From: Bacillota bacterium | Lineage (GTDB): Bacteria > Bacillota_A > Clostridia > Peptostreptococcales > Anaerovoracaceae | Direction of reading: 5' to 3' | Assembly (NCBI GenBank): GCA_017437925.1 | Contig: JAFRWQ010000143.1 | Span: 1 to 28,707, forward strand | DNA: 28,707 bases | In this document: piece by piece, positions 14,845-23,844 of the stretch | Numbering within the stretch: the first letter of the stretch is position 1 | Layout of the letters: every line of letters begins with the position of its first letter | Position numbers and translations under genes: made by a program | Notes under the pieces: model-generated | Told to the model about the DNA's origin: nothing | Database searches by the model: none | What the model saw: only the letters and a program-made list of their open reading frames with translations

Positions 14845-15717
14845 TCAGCAAAGCGTTATGCTGAGCTCTCCTATCTTTTCTATAAAGCAGCAGACCACGT
14901 CGCCCTCGTTTAAGAAATGGTCCTCGCCCATTCCCATGGCGACCCCCTTGGGGGTGCCGGTCGCGATGATGGTGCCGGCTTTCAGGGTCATTCCCATGGA
15001 GAGCTCGCTCACCACCTCGTCTATGCCGTGTATCATGTCTTTTGTATTGCCGTTCTGCCTCAGCTGGCCGTTTACGGTGGAACCTATGGCAAGGCAGGGC
15101 GGATAATCGGTCTCATCCGCGGTCAGTATGCAGGGTCCCATGGGAGTAAAGCCGTCCAGGCTCTTTCCGAAGTACCACTGCTTGTGGGCGTTCTGAAGAT
15201 CTCTTGCTGTCATGTCGTTGAGCACGGTGTAGCCGAAAACGTATTCCCTTACCTTTTCGGGAGGGACCTGATAAGCGTCCTTACCCAGTATCACGGCAAG
15301 CTCCGACTCGTAATCGACTTTCGCGGTCACTTCCCTGTGGCATGAGACCTTTTCCCCGTGGGCGGCGGCCCTGTTTACTCTCTTGGAAAAGTATATAGCC
15401 TTTTCCTTTCCGCCCGAAAACATCTCGGAATACGCGCCGGCTTCCTTGGCGTGCTCCGTGTAATTAAGCCCCAGGCATATCACGTCCTGAAGAGGCCGCG
15501 GTATCGGAGCAAGGAGCTTTATCCTTGAAATATCAAGAGCTCCGTTGCTTTCGGGAGCTCTTGAGAGAAGCTTTTTTTCATCTCCCGTAAGCCCTGCAAT
15601 GAGGCTGTTCATGTCGTCGTAAGGAAGGCCCAATGACTTTACGGGAACGAAGCTCGTTCCTCCCGTCATTATCCCGACAGCCTCTTTACCGTTCATTTCA
15701 TAGCTTATGAGTTTCAT
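14845..15717 (-). CDS. fumarylacetoacetate hydrolase (FAH) family protein
   Basis: A 290-residue member of the FAH superfamily, Mg2+-dependent enzymes that cleave C-C bonds in acylpyruvates or decarboxylate oxaloacetate. The catalytic core starts at about residue 75 (DVICLGLNYTEHAKE). Metal ligands E137 and E139 (VDYESELAVI) and D168 (YTVLNDMTARD) are visible, with QWYFGKSLDGFTPMGP at about 180-195. The N-terminal 70 residues form the usual cap. Substrate is undetermined; many bacterial members act on oxaloacetate or acylpyruvates. It sits between the two zinc-ribbon genes; nothing in the context points to an aromatic degradation pathway. Confidence 0.92.
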   Translation of the reverse strand: MKLISYEMNGKEAVGIMTGGTSFVPVKSLGLPYDDMNSLIAGLTGDEKKLLSRAPESNGALDISRIKLLAPIPRPLQDVICLGLNYTEHAKEAGAYSEMFSGGKEKAIYFSKRVNRAAAHGEKVSCHREVTAKVDYESELAVILGKDAYQVPPEKVREYVFGYTVLNDMTARDLQNAHKQWYFGKSLDGFTPMGPCILTADETDYPPCLAIGSTVNGQLRQNGNTKDMIHGIDEVVSELSMGMTLKAGTIIATGTPKGVAMGMGEDHFLNEGDVVCCFIEKIGELSITLC

Positions 15718-15760
15718 GCGCTCTCTCTTTCCGCCCGGCCCCCTTCGGGACCGGACTCCG

Positions 15761-16096
15761 CTACTTTATGATAACGTTGGTGTGCCAGTGGCACTTGGGG
15801 CAGTTTTCAAGAGGCTTTCCCATTATCCTGTTCTTAAAGGGCTGCTTCTTGAAGAGGTTCTCCCCGCAGTTGGGGCAGCGGTAATAGTAGTCCCTGCAGA
15901 AGCTGCTGATGCAGGTCATCAGTACGCCGCCTGCTATGAGGGCGAGCGCCAGCCCGGAGAGCCTGGCGGGAACGCAGAGCCCCCCTATGATCATGGCTAT
16001 GCTGAGAAACTTGAAGAAGTGGAGCAGCACCACCGTCTTTCTCGAGATCTCTATGGCCATGGTCTCCTTGACTCTTTTCTTTTTTATCTTCTTCAT
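15761..16096 (-). CDS. small membrane protein with C-terminal zinc ribbon (B)
   Basis: A 111-residue protein of unknown function. A basic N-terminus (MKKIKKKRVKE) is followed by two hydrophobic helices (about residues 23-44 and 47-64), then YRCPNCGENLF (about 72-82) and NCPKCHWHT (about 98-106), a CPxC...CPxC zinc ribbon with an extended loop. GAGGT six bases upstream supports the ATG. It follows rsmG and precedes the FAH gene. The order of elements matches protein A at 14286-14543. A parS-like site lies 21 bases upstream of its start. Confidence 0.8.
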   Translation of the reverse strand: MKKIKKKRVKETMAIEISRKTVVLLHFFKFLSIAMIIGGLCVPARLSGLALALIAGGVLMTCISSFCRDYYYRCPNCGENLFKKQPFKNRIMGKPLENCPKCHWHTNVIIK

Positions 16097-16116
16097 ATCG
16101 CTACCTCTAAAGCAAA

Positions 16117-16132
16117 TGTTTCACGTGGAACC
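16117..16132. promoter_or_regulatory. parS-like site 3
   Basis: TGTTTCACGTGGAACC matches the parS consensus at 14 of 16 positions; one change (A to G) falls in the right half of the core. It lies between rsmG and zinc-ribbon gene B. Confidence 0.75.
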
Positions 16133-16145
16133 GGAGCCGTTAAAG

Positions 16146-16159
16146 CTTGAAATTTCAAG
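16146..16159. repeat. CTTGAAATTTCAAG palindrome, copy 2
   Basis: A perfect 14-base palindrome directly after the rsmG stop, extendable to AAGC...GCTT with one bulged base. Same element as at 25035. Confidence 0.6.
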
Positions 16160-16162
16160 GCT

Positions 16163-16858
16163 TCACAGAGGTTCCTTCGACGGGGTCCCGGCTTTTCTGG
16201 GATACTTTGACGGAGTCTCTTCAGTCTTTCTTACCAGGGCGAAGAGATGGCCGCTGCCGGGCATTCCGTCCGGGACCAGCCTTTCGATACGTCCGCCCAA
16301 TATCTTTACCGCCTTTTGGGCAGCCTCTATCTCTTCGATCGAGTCCTCGGTCTTATAAGCGGCGAAGACCCCTCCGACAGATACGAAGGGAAGGCAGTAC
16401 TCGGAGAGGGTGGACATGTTGGCGACTGCCCTTGAGGTCACCATGGGAAAGCTCTCCCTGAAACCCTTGTCCTTTCCCAGGTCCTCGGCTCTCGCGTGGA
16501 TCACCTCCACGTTGGAAAGGCCGAGCCTTTGCGCGGCGTCGGAGACCACCTTGAGCTTTTTCCCCACGGCGTCAACCAGGACGAAGTCTTTTTCGGGAAA
16601 AACGACAGCCAGCGGAAGGCCGGGAAAGCCCCCTCCCGTCCCCATGTCAAGTATCCTGCCTGCTTCCGCGAATTCGGGAAGGCCGCCGAGCAGAAGGGAA
16701 TCTATAACATTTTTGTCAATAAATTCTTCCCTGTCCCTTATGGCAGTGACGTTTATATTTTCGTTCCACTCTAAAATTATATCGCAGAGGGCTTCAAGCT
16801 TTTCGGCCTTTTCTTCGTCAACGGGAAGGCCGAACCCGAAAAGATCCTGAATTTTCAA
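16163..16858 (-). CDS. rsmG: 16S rRNA (guanine-527 N7)-methyltransferase RsmG
   Basis: A 231-residue class I S-adenosylmethionine methyltransferase that modifies G527 of 16S rRNA in the 530 loop. The family start [21 protein letters not shown] (about 36-56), motif [17 protein letters not shown] (about 70-85) and [18 protein letters not shown] are visible. The start is a TTG at 16858 that overlaps the mnmG stop (TTGA); a GAGGAGG eight bases upstream supports it and no ATG fits. The C-terminal [11 protein letters not shown] is an unstructured tail. Confidence 0.95.
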   Translation of the reverse strand: MKIQDLFGFGLPVDEEKAEKLEALCDIILEWNENINVTAIRDREEFIDKNVIDSLLLGGLPEFAEAGRILDMGTGGGFPGLPLAVVFPEKDFVLVDAVGKKLKVVSDAAQRLGLSNVEVIHARAEDLGKDKGFRESFPMVTSRAVANMSTLSEYCLPFVSVGGVFAAYKTEDSIEEIEAAQKAVKILGGRIERLVPDGMPGSGHLFALVRKTEETPSKYPRKAGTPSKEPL

Positions 16859-18738
16859 TGTTTAAGCCTCCTCTGTCTTTCCAGGCAGACCAGCAGCACG
16901 TTTATATCCGCGGGCGAGACCCCCGATATCCTAGAGGCCTGCCCCAAGGACCCGGGGCGATGCTTCATAAGCTTTTCCTTCGCTTCAAGCCTCAGGCCGT
17001 CGATGGCGGAATAGTCCAGATCCTCGGGGACCCGGTAGTTTTCGAGCCTCTTGAACCTTTCGATCTGGGCCAGCTGCTTATCTATGTAGCCCGCGTATTT
17101 TACCTGAACCTCAGCCTTGACCGCGACGTGGGAAGCCAGTACCGGCCTTTCCTTATCCACCGGCGCGAGGGCCTCGTAGCTTATCTCGGGCCTTCTCAAA
17201 AGCTCGGCGAGGCTCACCCTGTTGTCCACGGGGGAAGACCCCAAAGCTTCAAGCAGGGGATTGATCTCGGAGGGCGCAAAGCTGGTGTTTTCAAGCCTTT
17301 CGAGCTCTTCCGCCGTCTGCTTTTCGGAGAGCTTGAATCTCTCCCAGCGCTCGTCTGTCACAAGCCCCAAAGCCCTTCCCTTTTCGGTGAGCCTGCTGTC
17401 GGCGTTGTCCTGGCGCAGTATCAGCCGGTATTCTGCCCTTGAGGTCATCATGCGGTAGGGTTCGTTGGTCCCCTTGGTGACCAGGTCGTCTATGAGGACC
17501 CCTATGTAGGCTTCCGATCTGTCCAATACGAAGGGCTCCCTGCCGTCCAGCCAGAGGCAGGCGTTGATACCGGCCATCAGGCCCTGGCAGGCCGCCTCCT
17601 CGTAGCCTGAGCTTCCGTTGAACTGGCCCGCGCAGAAGAGGCCGTGCAGCTTTCTGTGCTCAAGGCTCAGCTTAAGCTCCGTGGGGTCTATGCAGTCGTA
17701 CTCTATGGCGTAGGCGCTCCTCACTATCCTTATGTTTTCAAGACCCGCTATGGTCCTGTAGAAGGCTTCCTGGACGTCCTCGGGAAGGCTCGACGACATG
17801 CCCTGAAGGTACATCTCGTCGGTCGTAAGGCCCTCAGGCTCAACGAAGACCTGGTGCCTCTCCCTTTCGGGGAAGCGGTGGATCTTGTCCTCTATCGAGG
17901 GGCAGTACCTGGGCCCGACCCCTTCGATCTGGCCTGAGAACATGGCCGAGCGGTGCATGTTCTCGGTGATTATCCTGTGGGTCTCTTCGTTGGTATAGGT
18001 GAGATAGCAATCCTTAAGGTTCTCCCCCGCGTCGTCAGTCATGAAGGAAAAGGGAGTAATCCTCTCGTCGCCCTTCTGCACCTGCATCCTTGAAAAATCA
18101 ATGTCCTGGGCCAATACCCTCGCGGGAGTCCCGGTCTTAAAGCGCCTCATGGCAAGGCCCTTTTTCCTGAGGTTTTCCGCAAGGATGACCGAGGGGGAAA
18201 GCCCCGAAGGACCGCTGTCATAAGCGCTGTCCCCTATGAAGACCCTGCCTCCAAGGAACGTGCCCGTGGCGAGCACTACCGCGGAAGCCTCGTAGTAAGC
18301 CCCGGTCCTTAAGACCACGCCCCTGACCCTGTCCTCTTCGTCAAAGTCGATGTTGACGGCTTCGCCCTGCTTTAAGAGCAGATTTTCCTGGTCTTCAAGG
18401 GCCTTCTTCATCACCTCGTGGTAGCGCCTCTTGTCGGCCTGGGCCCTTAAGGACTGCACCGCAGGACCCTTTGAGGTGTTGAGCATCCTGCTCTGGATGA
18501 AGCTTTTATCGATCGCAAGCCCCATCTGCCCTCCTAGGGCGTCTATCTCCCTCACCAGCTGGCCCTTGCCCGTGCCTCCTATGGCCGGGTTGCAGAACAT
18601 GTTGGCTATGGCCTCCAGATTGATGGAGAGTATGAGGGTCTTTTTCCCCATTCTGGCGCAGGCAAGGGCCGCCTCGCAGCCCGCGTGCCCCGCTCCTATG
18701 ACGACAACGTCGTATTTTCCCAGCTTTTTTATCTCCAT
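16855..18738 (-). CDS. mnmG: tRNA uridine-34 carboxymethylaminomethyl synthesis protein MnmG (GidA)
   Basis: The FAD-binding partner of MnmE; together they install the 5-(carboxymethyl)aminomethyl group on wobble uridine 34 of several tRNAs. The 627-residue length is standard. [14 protein letters not shown] (residues 13-26) is the FAD dinucleotide-binding loop, [22 protein letters not shown] (about 49-70) is a GidA signature, and the C-terminal helical domain (about 555-627) contacts MnmE. Its ATG follows the mnmE stop without any gap (TAGATG), and its TGA overlaps the rsmG start. Confidence 0.97.
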   Translation of the reverse strand: MEIKKLGKYDVVVIGAGHAGCEAALACARMGKKTLILSINLEAIANMFCNPAIGGTGKGQLVREIDALGGQMGLAIDKSFIQSRMLNTSKGPAVQSLRAQADKRRYHEVMKKALEDQENLLLKQGEAVNIDFDEEDRVRGVVLRTGAYYEASAVVLATGTFLGGRVFIGDSAYDSGPSGLSPSVILAENLRKKGLAMRRFKTGTPARVLAQDIDFSRMQVQKGDERITPFSFMTDDAGENLKDCYLTYTNEETHRIITENMHRSAMFSGQIEGVGPRYCPSIEDKIHRFPERERHQVFVEPEGLTTDEMYLQGMSSSLPEDVQEAFYRTIAGLENIRIVRSAYAIEYDCIDPTELKLSLEHRKLHGLFCAGQFNGSSGYEEAACQGLMAGINACLWLDGREPFVLDRSEAYIGVLIDDLVTKGTNEPYRMMTSRAEYRLILRQDNADSRLTEKGRALGLVTDERWERFKLSEKQTAEELERLENTSFAPSEINPLLEALGSSPVDNRVSLAELLRRPEISYEALAPVDKERPVLASHVAVKAEVQVKYAGYIDKQLAQIERFKRLENYRVPEDLDYSAIDGLRLEAKEKLMKHRPGSLGQASRISGVSPADINVLLVCLERQRRLKH

Positions 18739-20160
18739 CTACTTTCCGAGGCAGAACCTCTCAAAGACAGTGTTTATGATCTCGTCGGAGGCGCTGTCCC
18801 CCGTGATCTCCCCGAGAAGCTCAAAGGCTTCCCTTAAATCTATCTCGATGAGGTCCAGGGCTTCGCCCCTTTCCGTCATCTCAAGGGCCGAGATGAGGCT
18901 CTCCTTTGCCTTTTTCACAAGCTCGATGTGCCTGATGTTGGTAAGGAGGGGATCCTCTTTCCTCTTAAGGCCTCCGTATACGAAGCTTTCTATTGCGTCC
19001 GAAAGCTCATGAAGCCCTCTTCCGTCCTTTGCGCAGCAGGATATAAGGCCTTTACCGCTGCCTTCTGCAATGCCCAAAGACCTTAAATTTTCAAGGGTCT
19101 CCGCCCTGTCAAGCCTTTGGGGAAGATCGCACTTGTTAACGACGGCGACGGTCCTTTTCGCGGGAAGAAGCTTCATAAGCTTCCTGTCTTCATCCTTAAG
19201 CTCTTCCGACCCGTCGAAGACCATTATGACCAGGTCCGCTCTCTCCAGGGCAGCCCTGCTCCTTTCTATGCCCAGCTTTTCCACCGCATCGGAAGACTCC
19301 CTTATGCCCGCCGTATCGGTGAGCCTGACGCTTATCCCTCTGATCATGGCGCTCTCTTCGACAGTATCCCTGGTGGTGCCGGGAATATCTGTGACTATGC
19401 TCCTGTCGGCCTTAAGAAGGGCGTTCATCAGGGAGGATTTTCCCACGTTGGGCCTTCCAACTATGGCAAGGCTCAGGCCTTCCCTGATAATGCGGCCCTC
19501 CCTTGCCCCTGAAAGCAGTTCTTCAAGTTCCTTAAGTACGGGACGAGTCTTTTCTGCCAGTTTTTCAAGGGTCTGCTGCTCTATGTCCTCGTCGGGATAG
19601 TCCATATTGACCGCGGTCTCTACCAGAATGTCAAGAAGATGGCTCCTTAAGGCCCTTACCCTTTCGGAAAGGCTTCCCATGACCTGGCTCACGGCGCTCT
19701 CGTAGCCCTTATCGCCGGACGCGCTTATGAGGTCCATCACCGCCTCGGCCTGTGCGAGGTCAAGCCTTCCGTTTATGAAGGCCCTCTTGGTGAACTCGCC
19801 CCTTTCGGCAGGCTCCGCCCCCATAAGGAAGCAGAGGGACAGTATCTCCCTCAAGGGCATCATGCCCCCGTGGCACTGGATCTCGCAGCAGTCCTCCCCG
19901 GTGTAGCTGTTTGGAGCTTTCATGTATACGCAGAGGACCTCGTCCAGCACCTTAAGGCTTTCGGGATCAACTATGTGCCCGTAGTGCATACAGCGGGGCT
20001 TAAATTCAAAGCCGCCCGGAGCTTTTCTTGAGACTTTCCTTCCCGGACAGAAGATCTTCCTTAGAATTTCAAGGCTTTGGGGCCCAGAGAGTCTTATGAT
20101 CCCTATGCCGCTTTCCCCGTACGCCGTCGATATGGCCGCTATGGTGGTGTCGAAAATCAT
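18739..20160 (-). CDS. mnmE: tRNA modification GTPase MnmE (TrmE)
   Basis: A 473-residue three-domain GTPase acting with MnmG. Domain one is the tetrahydrofolate-binding N-terminus (1-120, with GESGIGIIRLSGP). The helical domain holds a G domain: GRPNVGKSS (235-243), the DIPGTTRD switch I (258-265), DTAG (282-285) and NKCD. The C-terminal FCLGK (469-473) is the family signature with the catalytic cysteine of one-carbon transfer. An intrinsic terminator-like hairpin lies 15 bases or more upstream of its RBS AAGGA, so it may have its own promoter or be partly insulated from khpB. Confidence 0.97.
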   Translation of the reverse strand: MIFDTTIAAISTAYGESGIGIIRLSGPQSLEILRKIFCPGRKVSRKAPGGFEFKPRCMHYGHIVDPESLKVLDEVLCVYMKAPNSYTGEDCCEIQCHGGMMPLREILSLCFLMGAEPAERGEFTKRAFINGRLDLAQAEAVMDLISASGDKGYESAVSQVMGSLSERVRALRSHLLDILVETAVNMDYPDEDIEQQTLEKLAEKTRPVLKELEELLSGAREGRIIREGLSLAIVGRPNVGKSSLMNALLKADRSIVTDIPGTTRDTVEESAMIRGISVRLTDTAGIRESSDAVEKLGIERSRAALERADLVIMVFDGSEELKDEDRKLMKLLPAKRTVAVVNKCDLPQRLDRAETLENLRSLGIAEGSGKGLISCCAKDGRGLHELSDAIESFVYGGLKRKEDPLLTNIRHIELVKKAKESLISALEMTERGEALDLIEIDLREAFELLGEITGDSASDEIINTVFERFCLGK

Positions 20161-20170
20161 GTTTTCCTTA

Positions 20171-20201
20171 AAAACAAAGGCTGCCCCAAAGGACAGCCTT
20201 T
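20171..20201 (-). terminator. intrinsic terminator or attenuator between khpB and mnmE
   Basis: On the minus strand AAAGGCTG (20201-20194) pairs with CAGCCTTT (20183-20176) around a 10-base loop and is followed by GTTTTTAAGG. The tail merges with the mnmE ribosome binding site. Confidence 0.7.
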
Positions 20202-20212
20202 ACTCGCTCACG

Positions 20213-21172
20213 CTATTTTACCGGCTCGATTATGACCCTTCTGTAGGGCTCTTCGCCTTCGCTTCTGGTGGTCACACCGCCGTAATTCTGCAGCACCGAG
20301 TGGATGACCTTTCTTTCGTAGGGATTCATGGGCTCGAGCCTTACGCTCCTGCCTGTCCTGACCGCCTTTTCGGCCAGCCTTGAGGCCAGCTTCTCAAGGG
20401 TCATCTCCCTCTTGCGCCTGTATCCCTCCGCATCGATGATGGTGCGGATGTACTTGTTCTGATCCTTGTTCACCACAAGGCTGGTGAGGTACTGTACCGA
20501 GTCGAGGGTCTGTCCCCTCTTTCCTATGACGGTCCCGCAGTCGGGGCCTTCTACCTCGGCGTATACGCAGTCTTCCGAGCTGTAGACCTTGACGCTCACG
20601 TCAAGACCCATCTCCTTGAACAGGTTCTTTAAGAATTCGTTGACCGGATGGTTCTCGTCGGGAACCAGATTGTCGGGTCTTTCGCTGAGAAGGCCGGCTT
20701 CCTCGTATTCGGCCTCGGCCCTTCTGGCGGCTTCCGCCGCGTCCTTATCGCTTCTTTCCGATCTTCTTCCCTGCTTCTTTCCCTGCTTCTTGTTTGAGGG
20801 CTTCTTGGGCAGGGGAGCGGGCTTTTCGTCCTCGTCCTGTCCGGTAAGCTCTATGAGTATCTCACTGTTGCCTTCGTGGCTGATCTGCTTTTCAATCTTT
20901 GAGGTCTTCTGGGGCTTGGGAGCTTCGGTCATGGCCTTTTCCTTCTTCTCGGCCTTTACCTCGGTCTCCTGGGCCTTAGCCGCAGGCTTCTTTTCGGGGA
21001 CTATCTCCTCAACTCTGACCTTGGCCAGCTTGTTTCCTATTATCCCTAAAAATCCTCTGCTCGGCTCCTCAAGAACGGTGATCTTTACCTGATCTCTGGT
21101 CAAATTAAGATCCATGAGAGCCAGCTCGACCGCAGAGTCGATGCTGTCTCCCCACTTTTCTGAAAATTTCAT
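20213..21172 (-). CDS. khpB: RNA-binding protein KhpB/Jag (Jag-N, KH and R3H domains)
   Basis: A 319-residue RNA-binding protein, partner of KhpA in other Bacillota and linked to control of cell elongation and division. Jag-N domain at about 1-55 (KWGDSIDSAVELALMDLNLTRDQV...PSRGFLGIIG). A long Lys/Glu/Pro-rich, probably disordered linker spans about 58-165. The KH domain at about 185-250 has a VIGKRGQTLDSVQYL GxxG loop. The R3H domain at about 255-319 ends in NPYERKVIHSVLQ...EEPYRRVIIEPVK. A GGAGG six bases before the ATG supports the start. It follows yidC, as in most Bacillota. Confidence 0.95.
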   Translation of the reverse strand: MKFSEKWGDSIDSAVELALMDLNLTRDQVKITVLEEPSRGFLGIIGNKLAKVRVEEIVPEKKPAAKAQETEVKAEKKEKAMTEAPKPQKTSKIEKQISHEGNSEILIELTGQDEDEKPAPLPKKPSNKKQGKKQGRRSERSDKDAAEAARRAEAEYEEAGLLSERPDNLVPDENHPVNEFLKNLFKEMGLDVSVKVYSSEDCVYAEVEGPDCGTVIGKRGQTLDSVQYLTSLVVNKDQNKYIRTIIDAEGYRRKREMTLEKLASRLAEKAVRTGRSVRLEPMNPYERKVIHSVLQNYGGVTTRSEGEEPYRRVIIEPVK

Positions 21173-21190
21173 CAGCAGCCTCCGAGTTGC

Positions 21191-21913
21191 CTATTCCTGA
21201 TTTTTCTGCTTAAGATCGTTCTCGAATATTTTCTTTGCCTCTTTTTCCGCCTCAGCCTTGAATTTTTCCTGCTGTCTCTTCTTATTCAGGAGCAGGGTCT
21301 GTCCTATGGTGAAGATATTTCCCACCGCCCAGTAGAGGGCGAGTCCTGCGGGAAAGCTCCTTCCGAGAAGGAATATCATCACTGGGTAAAAGTACTTCAT
21401 CGCGTTGTTCATGCCCATGGCGTCCCCGTTGGAAGCCTGGTTGGTGGCAGAGAAAGTGAAGTAGGTGCTTATACCCGCGATAATTGGAAGTATCCAGGCG
21501 TCGGGCTGGCAAAGGTCAGGTACCCAGAGGAAAGCTTCGTGCACTGCCATGATCATGGAATCCTGGGTCATGTAGGTGAGAGGGTTCCTGAGCAGAGCGA
21601 AAAGACCAAAGATGAAAGGCATCTGGATCAAAAGGGGAAGGCAGCCGGAAGCGGGATTCACGTTGTTCTCCTTGTACAGCTCAGAAATCTTCTGGTCTCT
21701 GGTGGCCGGATCCGCCGCGTAGCGGGTCTGTATCTCCTTCATCTTCGGCTGTATCTCGCTCATCTTGGCGGTCTCTTTGATCTGCTTCGCGTAAAGGGGA
21801 AGCATGCAAAGCCTTACAAGAAGAGTAAGGATAATGATTGACAGGCCGTAGTTGTCGACTATCCCGTAGATCCCGGAAAGCAGGGTCCCTATGGCCGTCG
21901 AAAGCAGTTTCAT
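21191..21913 (-). CDS. yidC: membrane protein insertase YidC/OxaA
   Basis: Inserts and folds proteins in the cytoplasmic membrane, alone or with SecYEG. 240 residues with five hydrophobic segments. The first cytoplasmic loop after LTLLVRLCMLPLYAKQIK (the conserved hydrophilic-groove arginine, R33) contains KMKEIQTRYAADPATRDQKISELYKENNVNP. The conserved LPLLIQMPFIFGLF, FPAGLALYWAVGNIFTIGQ and a basic C-terminal ribosome-binding tail are present. No lipobox cysteine is seen at the N-terminus, unlike SpoIIIJ of Bacillus. AGGAGG precedes the ATG by seven bases. Confidence 0.97.
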   Translation of the reverse strand: MKLLSTAIGTLLSGIYGIVDNYGLSIIILTLLVRLCMLPLYAKQIKETAKMSEIQPKMKEIQTRYAADPATRDQKISELYKENNVNPASGCLPLLIQMPFIFGLFALLRNPLTYMTQDSMIMAVHEAFLWVPDLCQPDAWILPIIAGISTYFTFSATNQASNGDAMGMNNAMKYFYPVMIFLLGRSFPAGLALYWAVGNIFTIGQTLLLNKKRQQEKFKAEAEKEAKKIFENDLKQKNQE

Positions 21914-21949
21914 CCGTTTTCCTCCTAAGTATCTATTGATCCTCGTTGT

Positions 21950-22159
21950 TTAAGGGACCGGATCGTATCCCCCGGGATTGCCCGGATGGCAGCGCAGTAT
22001 CCTCTTGATGCCCAGAATTCCGCCCTTTACGGCGCCGTATTTCATGATGGCCTCTTTGCAGTAGGCCGAGCAGGTCGGATAGAACCTGCAGGTTTTGGGA
22101 AAGAGCGGAGAAATGCATTTCTGATATATATTTATAAAAAATATCAATATATATTTCAT
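21950..22159 (-). CDS. yidD: membrane protein insertion efficiency factor YidD
   Basis: A 69-residue membrane-associated protein that aids YidC-dependent insertion. The family motif is complete: [23 protein letters not shown] (about 11-33), then [22 protein letters not shown]. It starts 4 bases after the rnpA stop and lies just upstream of yidC, the conserved order. Confidence 0.96.
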   Translation of the reverse strand: MKYILIFFINIYQKCISPLFPKTCRFYPTCSAYCKEAIMKYGAVKGGILGIKRILRCHPGNPGGYDPVP

Positions 22160-22163
22160 GGCA

Positions 22164-22499
22164 TTACCCGGTCAGACCGGTCCTTTTGAGTGCGGCCTCG
22201 ATTGATCTTTGCACATCCGCACATTTCACATCCGCTATTCCGCTTCTGGCTATAAAGAGAATATCGCAGCCCTTCGGAAGGACTATCCCGGAAAGCCTTA
22301 AGGCTTCCTTCATAAGGCGTCTCGCGCGGTTGCGCCTGACGCTGTTCCCTACCTTTTTACTGGCAATGAACGCCGTTCTGGTAAGGCCGGTATCGTTGCT
22401 TTTGTATAAAACGACGACGTATTTGCTGCCCGAAGACTTGCCTTTTTTATATAAAGCGTTGAAATCTTCAGTTTTTCTCAGTGTGCTGTCATCCTTCAT
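22164..22499 (-). CDS. rnpA: ribonuclease P protein component
   Basis: The 111-residue basic protein subunit of RNase P, which trims 5' ends of pre-tRNAs. It starts [26 protein letters not shown]; the RNR motif [21 protein letters not shown] (about 48-68) binds the RNA subunit. It lies 24 bases after rpmH, the universal order. No RNase P RNA gene was recognised in the window. Confidence 0.97.
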   Translation of the reverse strand: MKDDSTLRKTEDFNALYKKGKSSGSKYVVVLYKSNDTGLTRTAFIASKKVGNSVRRNRARRLMKEALRLSGIVLPKGCDILFIARSGIADVKCADVQRSIEAALKRTGLTG

Positions 22500-22523
22500 A
22501 CTTCGCAGCGGTCCATCCGCTTC

Positions 22524-22658
22524 TTACGCGGTGAGAGACTTTCTGCCTCTTGCTCTTCTTCTCTTGAGTACGTTTCTTCCGCCCTTGGTCGCCATTCTCT
22601 TGCGGAAACCGTGTTCCTTGGCTCTCTGACCCTTCTTGGGCTGATAGGTCATTTTCAT
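22524..22658 (-). CDS. rpmH: 50S ribosomal protein L34
   Basis: A 44-residue, strongly basic protein read as [20 protein letters not shown]...[18 protein letters not shown]. It matches L34 over its full length (TYQPKK, HGFRKRM, GR-VL-RRRA-GRK-L). GGGAGG lies about ten bases before the ATG. It is the first gene of the rpmH-rnpA-yidD-yidC-khpB set and has a near-consensus promoter upstream. Confidence 0.97.
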   Translation of the reverse strand: MKMTYQPKKGQRAKEHGFRKRMATKGGRNVLKRRRARGRKSLTA

Positions 22659-22706
22659 AGCTTTGTCCTCCCTTCCATACTTATTCGCAACACCAAAATA
22701 CCCGCC

Positions 22707-22727
22707 TTAGGCGAGACATTCGCCTAA
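22707..22727. promoter_or_regulatory. inverted repeat at the rpmH transcription start
   Basis: TTAGGCGA-gacat-TCGCCTAA, a perfect 8-bp inverted repeat beginning two bases downstream of the -10 box, so it covers the expected start site. It could be an operator or a 5' hairpin in the mRNA. No T tract follows. Confidence 0.6.
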
Positions 22728-22729
22728 AG

Positions 22730-22758
22730 ATTATATAGTTAAGATATTTTTATGTCAA
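22730..22758 (-). promoter_or_regulatory. consensus promoter of rpmH-rnpA-yidD-yidC-khpB
   Basis: On the minus strand TTGACA (22753-22758) and TATAAT (22730-22735) are both perfect and 17 bases apart. The -35 box is made of the last sense codons of recF (Leu-Thr). Confidence 0.9.
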
Positions 22759-23844
22759 CACATTTCCTTCTTTCACATAAAAGCTTTTGCCCTTCGGGAG
22801 CATGCTCATGAGCTTTTCGTCTATGTCGGTGGTCGTAAGGAACACCTGGACGTCGCTCATCGCTTCTATGAGAAAGCGCTGCCTGTCCTGATCGAGCTCT
22901 GAAAGCACGTCGTCGAGCAGCAGTACGGCGTTTTTTTTAGTCTCGCTCTTTATGAGCTCGATCTCCGCCAGCTTCATCGATAAAGCCGCTGTCCTCTGCT
23001 GGCCCTGGGACCCGTACATTCTTATATCTACCCCGTTGACCTCTATCTTAAGGTCGTCCTTGTGGGGACCGAAACCGGTATGACCTTTAAAGATGTCGGA
23101 ATCAAAGCTTTTTCTGAGCTTTAAAAGATAATCCTCTTTTCTTTCTTCCCTTGAAAGGCCTTTTGAGGAAAGAGCGGTCTCATAGCTTAATTTAAGCTCC
23201 TCTTTTCCTCCGGAAATATCCTTATGTATCCTTCCGCTTATGATCTGAAGCTTTTCGGTGAAGCGCTCCCTTTCGTCTACCAGCCTTATACCGTAGTCCG
23301 AAAGCGCCTCGTCGAAGACTTCAAACAGGGCCCTGTCCTGGGAATTCTGCCTCAAGAGCATGTTTCTTTGCTTCAAGACCTTCTTGTAGCTTCCGAGATC
23401 GCAGTAATACACAGGCTTTATCTGGCAGAGCTCCCTGTCCATGAACCTTCTTCTGTTGTCGGGACCTTCCTTTATGATCTTAAGGTCGTCGGGCGAAAAA
23501 ATAACAACATAGACGTTCTCAAGAAGGTCTATGCTGCGTTCGAGTTTGATTCCGTCCACCTTGATGATCTTGCCTTCCCTAGCGTAGATCAGCTCTATCT
23601 CGGTCTCTCTTTCATCGTCGATGACGACGGACTTTGCTTTCGCTATATCGGAACCGAAGGCTATCATCTCTTTGTCGTTGTTGGTCCTGAAGGATTTTCC
23701 CAGACCCATGACAAAAAGGCCTTCCAAAAGGTTGGTCTTCCCCTGGGCGTTGATTCCCAGAAAAATGTTCAGCTTTTCGTCGAATTCAAGGCTTTGACGG
23801 CTGTAATTTCTGAAATTTTCAAGCTCAAGGCTCTTAAAATACAT
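22750..23844 (-). CDS. recF: DNA replication and repair protein RecF
   Basis: A 364-residue SMC-like ATPase that helps load RecA at single-strand gaps. Walker A GINAQGKTNLLEG (about 30-42), the ABC signature GSQGQQRTAALS (about 282-293) and Walker B VLLLDDVLSELD (about 312-323) are present. Its start overlaps the dnaN stop by one base (TGATG), a sign of translational coupling. The small S4-domain gene (yaaA/rlbA) found between dnaN and recF in Bacillus is absent. Confidence 0.97.
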   Translation of the reverse strand: MYFKSLELENFRNYSRQSLEFDEKLNIFLGINAQGKTNLLEGLFVMGLGKSFRTNNDKEMIAFGSDIAKAKSVVIDDERETEIELIYAREGKIIKVDGIKLERSIDLLENVYVVIFSPDDLKIIKEGPDNRRRFMDRELCQIKPVYYCDLGSYKKVLKQRNMLLRQNSQDRALFEVFDEALSDYGIRLVDERERFTEKLQIISGRIHKDISGGKEELKLSYETALSSKGLSREERKEDYLLKLRKSFDSDIFKGHTGFGPHKDDLKIEVNGVDIRMYGSQGQQRTAALSMKLAEIELIKSETKKNAVLLLDDVLSELDQDRQRFLIEAMSDVQVFLTTTDIDEKLMSMLPKGKSFYVKEGNVLT

